In this document: positions 1 through 8,046 of the stretch, one piece after another
Layout: each line of letters begins with the position of its first letter
Position numbering within the stretch: the stretch's first letter is position 1
Source: Spirochaeta sp.
GTDB lineage: Bacteria; Spirochaetota; Spirochaetia; DSM-27196; Alkalispirochaetaceae
Direction of reading: 5' to 3'
Length of the DNA: 33,487 nucleotides
NCBI GenBank assembly: GCA_007117185.1
Contig: SKHA01000277.1
Location: 1-33,487, forward strand
Translations under genes and position numbers: made by a program
The notes under the pieces: model-generated
Databases searched by the model: none
Told to the model about the DNA's origin: nothing
Seen by the model: the letters and a program-made list of their open reading frames with translations, nothing else

Positions 1-1748
1 ACATTACCGATCGTCTTCATCCGCTTCTTCCCCTCTTTCTGCTTCTCAAGGAGTTTGCGCTTCCGGGAAATATCACCACCGTAACATTTGGCGGTCACAT
101 CCTTCCGGAGAGCCGGAATCGTCTCTCGAGCGATGATCGTTCCCCCTATCGCCCCTTGAATGGCGATCTTGAACTGGTGACGGGGAATCTCGTTTCGCAG
201 TTGCCTGCAGGCAGCCCGGGCGCGAAGTTCAGCGTTGCCACGGTAGACCAGCATCGCCAGCGCATCAACCGGCTTTGAGTTCACCAGGATATCCAGGCGT
301 ACCAGGTTCACCGGGCGGTAGTCGATCATCTCGTAATCGAACGAAGCGTACCCCCGGGAGAGGGACTTAAGGGAGTCGTAGAAGTCAAAGAGAACCTCCG
401 CCAGGGGCATCTCAAAGATCACCTCGACCCGGGATGTATCCAGGTAGATCATGTCCTTCTGAATACCCCGCTTGTCATTGCAGAGGGTCAGCATTGGCCC
501 CAGGTAGGTATCCGGGGTTATGATCGACGCCTTGATGAAAGGCTCGTAAGCCTGCTGGATGTGACCAACTTCGGGGTACTCCATGGGGCTGTCAACAACC
601 TTCTTTGACGCGTCGTTCATCGTCAGCTCGTACCGTACCGATGGCGCGGTCAGCACCAGGTTGAGACCAAACTCACGCTCCAGTCGTTCCTGAACCACCT
701 CCAGATGGAGCATGCCCAGAAATCCGCACCGAAATCCGAACCCAAGGGCAGCGGAGTTGTCCTTCTCGAAGACCAGGGACGCGTCGTTCAGCTTCAGCTT
801 GTCCATCGCCCGGACGAGGTCCTGATAATCATTGGTATCCACCGGAAAGATCGACGAGAAGACCACCGGTTTGACCTCACGGAACCCTGGCAGGGCCACA
901 TCACACTTACGCTCCGGTCTGGTGACGGTATCACCCACTCGGACGTCCCTGATCGTCTTTATCCCGGCGATGAAATACCCCACGTCGCCCGCTTCCAGCG
1001 AGTCGGTCTTCTCCAGAACGATCTTGAAGCGACCAATCTCCTCCACCTCGTACTGGGAGCCGTTAAACCACATCTCGATGGTGTCTCCACGACGAAGGCT
1101 CCCCTCAAAGATGCGGATGTGAACGATGACTCCGCGGTACGGGTCGTAGTGGCTGTCAAATACCAGCGCCTTCAACGGAGCTTTCACGTCACCGACTGGG
1201 GGTGGAATGCGCAAAACCAGCGCCCTGATGAGATCCTCAAGCCCCTGTCCCGTCTTTCCGCTGACCAGGACCACCTCATCCGGGTCCAGCCCAAGATCGT
1301 GGTTGATCTGATGCAGGCAGTTCTCCACATTCGCCGCGGGGAGATCGATCTTGTTGATCACCGGGATGATGTGCAGGTCGTGCTCTACCGCCAGATAGAG
1401 GTTGCTCAGGGTCTGTGCCTCAACACCCTGGGCGGCGTCGATCAACAGAATAGCTCCCTCGCACGAGGAGATTGCCCGGGAAACCTCGTAGGAAAAATCC
1501 ACGTGTCCCGGGGTATCAACCAGGTTCAGCTGGTACATCGTTCCGTCCACGTCCATGGGCAACGTGACCGCCTGGCTTTTTATGGTTATGCCTCGCTCAC
1601 GTTCGATATCCATAGAGTCCAGGAGCTGGTCTCGAAAGTCCCTGTCCTCAACGATGTGGGACCGTTGAATGAAGCGGTCAGCGAGGGTGGATTTACCGTG
1701 GTCAATATGTGCGATGATGCAGAAATTTCGTGTGTTGCCTTGATTCAT
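1..1748 (-). CDS. lepA: Elongation factor 4 (LepA), 3' end outside window
   Basis: LepA is a ribosome-associated GTPase that acts on stalled or mistranslocated ribosomes and in 30S biogenesis. The reading frame gives 582 codons and is still open at base 1; the last visible residues (KEGKKRMKTIGN) are the family's conserved C-terminal tail, so only about 15-20 residues are missing. Visible motifs are G1 HIDHGKST (about residues 14-21), the switch II DTPGH (78-82), an NKID G4 motif, and the LepA-specific C-terminal segment with KCYGGDISRKRKLLEKQ. The ATG at 1746-1748 is the first possible start, because an in-frame TAG lies six codons upstream. It begins 35 bp after the hybrid kinase stop, with no clear Shine-Dalgarno and no visible promoter, so co-transcription with the chemosensory operon is possible. 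Confidence 0.97.
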   Translation of the reverse strand, partial: MNQGNTRNFCIIAHIDHGKSTLADRFIQRSHIVEDRDFRDQLLDSMDIERERGITIKSQAVTLPMDVDGTMYQLNLVDTPGHVDFSYEVSRAISSCEGAILLIDAAQGVEAQTLSNLYLAVEHDLHIIPVINKIDLPAANVENCLHQINHDLGLDPDEVVLVSGKTGQGLEDLIRALVLRIPPPVGDVKAPLKALVFDSHYDPYRGVIVHIRIFEGSLRRGDTIEMWFNGSQYEVEEIGRFKIVLEKTDSLEAGDVGYFIAGIKTIRDVRVGDTVTRPERKCDVALPGFREVKPVVFSSIFPVDTNDYQDLVRAMDKLKLNDASLVFEKDNSAALGFGFRCGFLGMLHLEVVQERLEREFGLNLVLTAPSVRYELTMNDASKKVVDSPMEYPEVGHIQQAYEPFIKASIITPDTYLGPMLTLCNDKRGIQKDMIYLDTSRVEVIFEMPLAEVLFDFYDSLKSLSRGYASFDYEMIDYRPVNLVRLDILVNSKPVDALAMLVYRGNAELRARAACRQLRNEIPRHQFKIAIQGAIGGTIIARETIPALRKDVTAKCYGGDISRKRKLLEKQKEGKKRMKTIGN

Positions 1749-1783
1749 CAGAGTGCAGTTGTACTACGCGAGAGGACGCGAGT

Positions 1784-3667
1784 TCAAGCAACGCCAGAAT
1801 CGAGCATTCGTCTCAGTCTGGTGACCAGCTCCAGCGGTTCAAACGGTTTGAGCAACGTTTCGTCCTGCCCGGCGTCACGTTCAGCTCCGGAGAGGAGTAA
1901 CATGATTCGCGGCACCCGTTCCCCGGGGTTCTCGCGGAGGAGCTCGACGATCTCGGTGACGGAAAAGTACGGAGCTGAAAGGTCGCTGACGATGGCCGCT
2001 ACCCGGGGAAAGCGGCGCAGCATCAGTACCCCTTCCCCGACGGACCGCGCCGTCAGTGGGGTGTAGCCGTAGTGGCGCAATGTCTCCGCTACAAGAGCTC
2101 GCACCGACTCCTGTTCCTGAATGACCAGGATCGTCTCGTTTCCTCCCACTTCCAGTTTCTCTGTTGCCCCGATGGGGGCGTCCACGGATGAACCTTTGGC
2201 AATGGGCAGGAAGACGGAAAAGCGGGTACCGTGTCCCAGGGTGCTGCTGACGTCGATTCCGCCATCGCTCTCGTCTACTGCACTGTAGACGGTGGCCAGA
2301 CCAAACCCACTGCCCTGGGTCTCGTCTTTGGTGGTGAAGAACGGTTCAAAGATCTGCGGCAGGTGCTCCGGAGCGATCCCCTCTCCGGAATCGGTCACCG
2401 AGAGGACGGCGTAACATCCGCTGTCCAGAGTTCGATTTCGCACAGTTACCGGAGAGCGCAGTTCCTGAACTTCCGTAGTGACCCGGATGCTTCCACCGGA
2501 AGGCATCGCGTCTCTGGCGTTCAGAACCAGATTCAGCAGGATCTGCTGCAGCCGGTTGGGGTCAATGAACACCACCGCGTCGTTCCCGTCGTTGTCGAAA
2601 TCAAGGTTGATGTTCTCCGTCACCAACCCCTCGATCATCGACCGTGCCATTCCTATCAGCTCATGGAAAACGATCTCTTCCGGACGCACCACCGGCACCC
2701 GACTGAACGCCAGCAGCCGTCGCGTCAGTTCTGCTGACCTGCGGGCAGTGTCGTACAACCCGAAGATATTCTTCTTCAGATTGTCCTCATCAGGAGAATC
2801 GGCAACATCATCAAGGGCCAGACGGGCATAACCGAGGATCACCGTGACAAGATTGTTGAAGTCGTGAGCCAACCCCGCAGACAACCGTCCAACCGCATCC
2901 ATCCGCCGGGAGTGAGCCAGCTGTTCCTCTTTTTCCCGCATCGCCCGCTCACGGCGTACCTGCGGTGTGGTGTCCCGGATCACCCAGACGATGTATTCGG
3001 CCTCACCGCTGAGGGTGTGCCCCAGGACGGTCAGGGCGAGCTCGTTCTCGTTTTTCAGTCGCGTCCAGGGGATACCTTCGGAGCCAGGGCCCGACCGGGC
3101 CGCTTCGGTGAGCACTGACATGGGAACGTAATGTTCAAGAGGAACGTCCTGACCTTCCAGCTCGAACAGTGCAGCAGCCGCAGAGTTGGAAAAGAGAATG
3201 GACCGCTGATGATCGGTAACGACGATTGCCGTCTCGATAGCTTCCATCACCAGTGAGAGCAGCTGCTCCCGCTGTTCCATTTCCCGACGCATCTGATGCC
3301 GGTAGAGGGCCAGAACAACAGCGGTGCGCAGCTCCCGCTCCTCAAAGGGTTTAATGATATAGGCAAAGGGTTCGGTCACTTTTGCCCGGGCCAGAGTTTC
3401 CTCGTCAGCGTACGCGGTGAGAAAGATCACCGGGAGGTGGAATCGACGTCGTATCTCCTCGGCAGCGGTAACCCCGTCCATCTCGCCCTGCAAGTGAATA
3501 TCCATCAACACCAGATCGGGCAGTTGGGCATCCCGCGTCTCCAGAAACTCGATCGCTTCCTCAGCCCCGGGGAACGTCCCGGCTACTTCATGACCAAAAC
3601 GCTGCAGGTGCAGACGGATGTCGAGGGCGACGATCTGCTCGTCTTCTACAACCAGTATCCGTGCCAT
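1784..3667 (-). CDS. Hybrid histidine kinase: REC-PAS-HisKA-HATPase-REC
   Basis: A soluble 627-residue two-component protein with no membrane segment. Residues 1-120 form an intact receiver: acidic pair E8/D9, phosphoacceptor D56, LTAY near 83-86 and K106. A PAS-like region follows (about 135-235). Then comes a kinase core with phospho-His H268 in an AHDFNN motif, an N-box with N383, a G1-like VTDSGEGI (424-431) and a G2-like GSGFGLAT (452-459). The C-terminal receiver-like domain (about 511-625) keeps D562 and K607, but its acidic pair is changed to Q517/E518, which may impair metal binding. The start is the ATG 3 bp after the stop of the single-receiver gene, so the two genes are likely translationally coupled. 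The receiver-first order suggests that another kinase (CheA or the second kinase) controls this kinase. The input signal is unknown. Confidence 0.9.
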   Translation of the reverse strand: MARILVVEDEQIVALDIRLHLQRFGHEVAGTFPGAEEAIEFLETRDAQLPDLVLMDIHLQGEMDGVTAAEEIRRRFHLPVIFLTAYADEETLARAKVTEPFAYIIKPFEERELRTAVVLALYRHQMRREMEQREQLLSLVMEAIETAIVVTDHQRSILFSNSAAAALFELEGQDVPLEHYVPMSVLTEAARSGPGSEGIPWTRLKNENELALTVLGHTLSGEAEYIVWVIRDTTPQVRRERAMREKEEQLAHSRRMDAVGRLSAGLAHDFNNLVTVILGYARLALDDVADSPDEDNLKKNIFGLYDTARRSAELTRRLLAFSRVPVVRPEEIVFHELIGMARSMIEGLVTENINLDFDNDGNDAVVFIDPNRLQQILLNLVLNARDAMPSGGSIRVTTEVQELRSPVTVRNRTLDSGCYAVLSVTDSGEGIAPEHLPQIFEPFFTTKDETQGSGFGLATVYSAVDESDGGIDVSSTLGHGTRFSVFLPIAKGSSVDAPIGATEKLEVGGNETILVIQEQESVRALVAETLRHYGYTPLTARSVGEGVLMLRRFPRVAAIVSDLSAPYFSVTEIVELLRENPGERVPRIMLLLSGAERDAGQDETLLKPFEPLELVTRLRRMLDSGVA

Positions 3668-3670
3668 CAG

Positions 3671-4069
3671 CTACCAGGACAGGCCAAGACTGGCGATGGT
3701 GGCCAGCAGCTTTTCCCGCTCAATCGGTTTGACCAGATACGCGTCGGCTTCACCGTCGTGATACGCCTCAACCACGTTCCTTGGATCCTCAAGGGCGGTG
3801 GTCATCACAACTTTAACACGATCCGCGAAGAGTACTCCGATCTCCGCTTCGAACCGCCGAATTTCCTTGAGGGCTGTATGCCCATCCATCTCGGGCATCA
3901 TGATGTCCAGAAGAATCAGATCGTACTGATTCCGTTCTTCCCAGGAGAGGCGATACGCTTCAACACCTTCACGACCATCCACTACAACGTCGGTGTCACA
4001 GACTCCCCGCAGCAAGACCTGGAGATACCGGCGGCTGCCGAAATCGTCCTCAACAATCAGAACACGCAT
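3671..4069 (-). CDS. Single-domain response regulator (CheY-like)
   Basis: A 132-residue stand-alone receiver with no output domain. The acidic residues are E7, D8 and D9, the phosphoacceptor is D55 in LLDIMMPEMDG, T90/T91 form the switch position, and K114 lies in the LVKP motif. The protein ends about 18 residues after that lysine, which is normal for a CheY-type fold. A good Shine-Dalgarno (AGAGGTG) precedes the ATG and lies across the stop of the upstream kinase gene, with an 11-bp intergenic gap. Lying between two receiver-containing kinases and downstream of cheA, it is a natural phosphate acceptor or shuttle for CheA or either kinase. Whether it acts on a motor, an enzyme or a phosphorelay cannot be told from sequence, so no cheY symbol is assigned. 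Confidence 0.92.
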   Translation of the reverse strand: MRVLIVEDDFGSRRYLQVLLRGVCDTDVVVDGREGVEAYRLSWEERNQYDLILLDIMMPEMDGHTALKEIRRFEAEIGVLFADRVKVVMTTALEDPRNVVEAYHDGEADAYLVKPIEREKLLATIASLGLSW

Positions 4070-4079
4070 ACATCACCTC

Positions 4080-6059
4080 TCATGATTCGTCTCTTCTTTC
4101 AGCACATCGTTGAATAATCCTGGCCGCTGCCGGAAGGTCGCCGCTGCGCAACGCCAGATACGCCCGAAAACACGCCGAGTCAATCTTTGCTTCGCCGTTT
4201 TGGGCGCGGTACTCCGCCAGGTATTCCATTGCTGCCTGCCGGTCACCCCCGGCGATGGCCTCCTGGATCCGCTCCATGGCGCCGGCTGAAACCGTTTTGG
4301 TATCAACAGGTTCCTCAAGTCCTTCGTTTTCGGGGCTGACAGCCCCGACGATAGCGTCTACGAGCGCCTCCATCGTGAGTGGCATATACTGTTCTGTATC
4401 CACCCAGCGAGAACTGCCCAGGACACGCACCCCACCGGCGCGCTCCGTTCCGTTCCCGGGATGATCAAGAATAAACCCACCCGACTCCTGCCAGGGAAGG
4501 AGTACTTCCGCCGCCAGAGGGTCTGTCACGATGAGGTGCATACCCCGTAACGCGGAGAGGTTCACGCTCCGGTCCGCTTCCGTCGCTTCCGGGGTAACCG
4601 GGACAGAAACTGTGGCCACCGTCCCCTCCAGCCCGTCGTTGCGCCCGGCTATGGTGATCTCCCCCCTCATGGCAAGGACCACTCTTCTGGCCATGGCCAG
4701 CCCCAGTCCTGAACCTCCCACGCTGCGGGTTCGGGAGGGAGCGAGCTGAGAAAAGTCGTCAAACACCCGCTCTCGATCTTCCGGCGGGATTCCGGGACCG
4801 GTATCTTCGACTCGGACGGTGAGACGGCCGGGACTGCCCGGGGTGTCCTGCCGGTCCAGGCGGGAAACGATCAGAATGGTGCCGGAAGCGGTAAAACTGA
4901 CCGCGTTGGCAACCAGATTATCTATCGCCCTGGTGAGCTGCCGCCAGTCGGCTCTGCAGCTCCCGGAAAGCTCGGGAGGAGCAACCACGGCCAGGCGCAA
5001 CGCTTTTTCCATTGCACGGGGTCGAATTTTCTCAGCCGCAGCCATGACAATATCCCGGGGGATGAACGCCTCCGGCTGCAGGGAACGCTCACCTGAATCC
5101 AACGCCGAGAAATCCAGAACGTCCTGGATCTGCCGGCGAAGATCGTCGCAGGATGCGGCGGCGATGGAGAGGTTCTCCGCCGATTCAGGAGAATGCTCTT
5201 CGTCCCGGACCAGACCGATCATCCCCTGAATCACGTTCAAGGGTGTCTTCAACTCGTGACTGACCCGGGCAATGAACTCGCTTTTGGTTTTACTTGCAAT
5301 CTCGGCGCTGCGCTTCGCCTCCACCAGAGAGCGCTCGTACTCCCGAATCGTGGTAACGTCACGAAGGACCAACACGTTCCGGTCCAAATCGCCACGGGTA
5401 TCGGAAACCTGTTTCCGAAACACCTCCACTTCCCGCTGCCCGCCGTCCCGATGTTGTAACCACCACACCTTTCCCGGTCGATTTGGATCATTTCCGGTTT
5501 GTTCGTCCATCCGAACCACCTCGTCCAGGTGTTTCCCTCGGGCCTGAACAAGGGTCCAACCGGTGAGGTTCTCCGCTGCGGGGTTGACCAGAATGACATG
5601 ATCCGTGGCATCGGTGGCCACGATCCCTTCGGAAACGGCGTTCACCGTCGTCTCAAGCAGAGCGGCGGTGGTGCGCATCGTCCGTTCTGTCCGATGGCGA
5701 TATAAGACCATCTCCACGGTGATGAAGAGTTCACGTTCCTGAAACGGTTTCAGCAGGTACCCATAGGCATCCGTCTTTTTTGCCCGTTCCAGGTTGTTGG
5801 CGTCGGAGTAGGCCGTGAGAAAGAGAACCGGCACATCTATCTGCCCTTGAATGATCTCGGCAGTAGAGATGCCGTCGGTGGTACCGGCGATTTGTATATC
5901 CATCAATATGATGTCCGGGGAGTGCTTCAATGCCAGCGCAACGGCGCTCTCGCTATCTCGAGCCCGACCGACAACGGTGTAGTCCATCCCCTCCAGTCGG
6001 GCCTCAAGATCAAGCGCGACGATTGTCTCGTCTTCAACGATGAGGATTCTGGCTGCCAT
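4080..6059 (-). CDS. Receiver-first histidine kinase: REC-PAS-HisKA-HATPase with degenerate tail
   Basis: A 659-residue soluble sensor kinase. The frame is open upstream, but the ATG at 6057-6059 (MAARILIVEDE) is chosen because the receiver begins there and GGAAAGAG lies about 10 nt upstream; this start overlaps cheB by 26 bp. Residues 3-120 are a receiver (E9/D10, D54, K104) very similar to that of the kinase at 1784-3667. A PAS domain covers about 130-245. A classical HisKA follows with H268 in SHELKTPLN, then an N-box with N381, EDTGPGI near 418-424 and GGSGLGLA near 448-455. Residues 505-570 look like a shortened, degenerate receiver (HLIVTDP start, no phosphoacceptor stretch). Residues 590-659 are helical and may be TPR-like. 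The kinase chemistry appears intact; the tail's role is unknown. Confidence 0.9.
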   Translation of the reverse strand: MAARILIVEDETIVALDLEARLEGMDYTVVGRARDSESAVALALKHSPDIILMDIQIAGTTDGISTAEIIQGQIDVPVLFLTAYSDANNLERAKKTDAYGYLLKPFQERELFITVEMVLYRHRTERTMRTTAALLETTVNAVSEGIVATDATDHVILVNPAAENLTGWTLVQARGKHLDEVVRMDEQTGNDPNRPGKVWWLQHRDGGQREVEVFRKQVSDTRGDLDRNVLVLRDVTTIREYERSLVEAKRSAEIASKTKSEFIARVSHELKTPLNVIQGMIGLVRDEEHSPESAENLSIAAASCDDLRRQIQDVLDFSALDSGERSLQPEAFIPRDIVMAAAEKIRPRAMEKALRLAVVAPPELSGSCRADWRQLTRAIDNLVANAVSFTASGTILIVSRLDRQDTPGSPGRLTVRVEDTGPGIPPEDRERVFDDFSQLAPSRTRSVGGSGLGLAMARRVVLAMRGEITIAGRNDGLEGTVATVSVPVTPEATEADRSVNLSALRGMHLIVTDPLAAEVLLPWQESGGFILDHPGNGTERAGGVRVLGSSRWVDTEQYMPLTMEALVDAIVGAVSPENEGLEEPVDTKTVSAGAMERIQEAIAGGDRQAAMEYLAEYRAQNGEAKIDSACFRAYLALRSGDLPAAARIIQRCAERRDES

Positions 6060-7197
6060 AGCGCCCGACTCTTTCCAGGACTGTTCGAGAGATCTTTTCC
6101 AGACCAACCACCGTATCAACAGCGTTGCGCTTTATAGCCTCATTGGGCATACCGAAGACTACGCAACTCGCTTCATCCTGAGCGATTGTGTACGCCCCGG
6201 CCTGGTGCATCTCCAGCATCCCGGTGGCGCCGTCGTCGCCCATTCCGGTCATGATCACCCCGATCGCGTTGGGTCCGGCGTCACGGGCAGCCGAGCGGAA
6301 GAGTACGTCAACAGACGGCCTGTGGCGGCTCACCAGTGGACCTTCCCGCACTTCCACGTAGAAGCGGGCACCACTGCGCCGCAACAGCAGGTGTTTGTTC
6401 CCTGGTGCGATCAGGGCGTGTCCGGTGATGACGGTATCGTTGTTCTCTGCTTCTTTCACCGTTATTTCACAGAGCGAATCAAGGCGTTTGGCGAACGCGG
6501 CGGTGAATTTCTCCGGCATATGCTGAACGATGACGATTCCTGGCGCGTTAAGCGGCATCGACTGCAGCACCTCCCTGAGCGCTTCAGTTCCACCGGTGGA
6601 CGCTCCGATGCAGACGATTTTTTCCGTCGTCTCGGGAACACGGCGTCCCGATGGCGCCGGCAGGATGGCATCAGCGGAGCGCTTCGGCTGGATCTCATGA
6701 TCATCCGCAACTGGACGTGGACGCGCCTGGGCGGCGGCGCTTGAGGTGCCTGTCGCAACCAGTCGCCCTCCTGAGAGTCGGGTGAGCTTGAAGCGAGCCT
6801 CATATGCGGCACGGACAGCGTTCCAGACGCTGACCCTGGACTCTTCGAGAAACTGCTTGGTGCCCATTTTGGGCTTCTCCAGAATTTCCACCGCACCGTA
6901 CTCCAGCGCGGCCAGAGCGTTGGCTGATCCCGATTCGGCCATGGATGAACAGACCACAACCGGAAGTGGGTGCTGTTGCATCAAATGCCGCAAAAAGCTC
7001 AGGCCATCCATCCGGGGCATTTCGATATCCAGGGTGATCACATCGGGGACAACGGTGGTCAGCTTTTTTGCTGCGATATAAGGGTCAGCGGCAGTTGCCA
7101 CCACCTCGAAATCGGCGGACGCACCGAGTATTTCCGCCAGTGTTTCCCGAACAACTGCGGAATCGTCAACGATCATCACCTTTATCTTTTCACGCAT
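6034..7197 (-). CDS. cheB: Chemotaxis protein-glutamate methylesterase CheB
   Basis: CheB removes methyl groups from chemoreceptor glutamates, and deamidates glutamines, to reset receptor sensitivity when phosphorylated by CheA. The 387 residues comprise an N-terminal receiver (D11/D12, phosphoacceptor D57, K109 in EKPK), a linker at about 140-190, and a methylesterase domain with the catalytic triad S200 (GASTGGT), H226 (QHMP) and D322 (GMGDDGA). Length and layout match the family. AGGGG about 8 nt before the ATG is a good ribosome-binding site, and the gene starts 9 bp after cheR. Its 3' end overlaps the next kinase gene by 26 bp. No chemoreceptor is encoded here, so its substrate must be encoded elsewhere. 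The intact catalytic residues argue for a working adaptation branch. Confidence 0.97.
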   Translation of the reverse strand: MREKIKVMIVDDSAVVRETLAEILGASADFEVVATAADPYIAAKKLTTVVPDVITLDIEMPRMDGLSFLRHLMQQHPLPVVVCSSMAESGSANALAALEYGAVEILEKPKMGTKQFLEESRVSVWNAVRAAYEARFKLTRLSGGRLVATGTSSAAAQARPRPVADDHEIQPKRSADAILPAPSGRRVPETTEKIVCIGASTGGTEALREVLQSMPLNAPGIVIVQHMPEKFTAAFAKRLDSLCEITVKEAENNDTVITGHALIAPGNKHLLLRRSGARFYVEVREGPLVSRHRPSVDVLFRSAARDAGPNAIGVIMTGMGDDGATGMLEMHQAGAYTIAQDEASCVVFGMPNEAIKRNAVDTVVGLEKISRTVLERVGRYGSQNPHR

Positions 7198-7206
7198 AGC
7201 ACGCCC

Positions 7207-8046
7207 CTATTGTACCCTTTGATAGACCGTCGGCGCCACCGAAACGATGGGCAACTCGATTCCGGCAAGCGTCTCGGAATGACCAAGAAAAAGGTAGCCC
7301 CCGGGAAGGAGATACTGGTAAAGCTTGGTAAGCAGGCGCACCTGTCGTTCCCGGTCGAAATAGATGATCACGTTTCTGCAGAAAATCACGTGAAACCGGT
7401 CTTCAATGGGAAAGGAGGGAGCCATCAGATTGAGCCGATGAAACATTACCCGGCGACGGAGCTCCGGTCGCACTCGGACGACGTCGTTGTGCCGGTCCCG
7501 ACTTCTGAGGAAGTAGCGTTTTTTCAGCGCCATTTCCACCGGCTCTACCCGAGTCGACGGGTACACAGCTCTTCTGGCCGTTCCCAGGACCGCCGTGGAG
7601 ATATCCGTTCCGAGAATCCGGTAGTCGAAACGGGTCTCCTGTCGCTGAAACTCCGCCAGGACCATCGCCATGGTGTACGCTTCCTCGCCGGTTGAGGAGG
7701 CAGCGGACCACGCCTTGAAGTACCCATCGGTGCCCCACCCGTCGTCAAGGTGCCGGGGCAGCACAACGTCACGGAGATACCGGAAGTGGTCAGGTTCACG
7801 AAAGAAATCGGTCTTGTTGGTGGTAACCACGTCGATCATGTGGATGATCTCGCCATTATCATCAGAGAAGACAAAGTCGAGATATTCCTGGAAGGACGCC
7901 ATTTTCAACGCTCGCAGACGCTTCTGCAACCGACCTTCCAGCATGATCCGTTTCGCCGGGGGCATTTTTATCCCCACCTCTGTCTCGATGTAGGAACTCA
8001 ACTGCCGGAACTGCTTTTCATTGAGCGACGCGTTTATTACGGACAT
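7207..8046 (-). CDS. cheR: Chemotaxis protein methyltransferase CheR
   Basis: CheR methylates specific glutamates of chemoreceptors using S-adenosylmethionine. The 279 residues show the N-terminal helical domain (about 1-75), the TNKTDFFRE motif (76-84), the SAM-binding SAASSTGEE segment (114-122), an acidic residue D148 at the end of the second Rossmann strand, and a later FCRNVIIYFD block. No TPR extension follows. The start at 8044-8046 overlaps the end of cheA by 29 bp, with GGTGA about 7 nt upstream. The cheA-cheR-cheB order and tight overlaps point to co-expression and to control of one receptor set by this operon. Confidence 0.97.
   Translation of the reverse strand: MSVINASLNEKQFRQLSSYIETEVGIKMPPAKRIMLEGRLQKRLRALKMASFQEYLDFVFSDDNGEIIHMIDVVTTNKTDFFREPDHFRYLRDVVLPRHLDDGWGTDGYFKAWSAASSTGEEAYTMAMVLAEFQRQETRFDYRILGTDISTAVLGTARRAVYPSTRVEPVEMALKKRYFLRSRDRHNDVVRVRPELRRRVMFHRLNLMAPSFPIEDRFHVIFCRNVIIYFDRERQVRLLTKLYQYLLPGGYLFLGHSETLAGIELPIVSVAPTVYQRVQ

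Noticed and set aside
705..2066. 453-codon plus-strand frame across lepA and the kinase gene
   Set aside because: It crosses the ends of two well-supported minus-strand genes and its product is low in recognisable motifs; it is a shadow frame.
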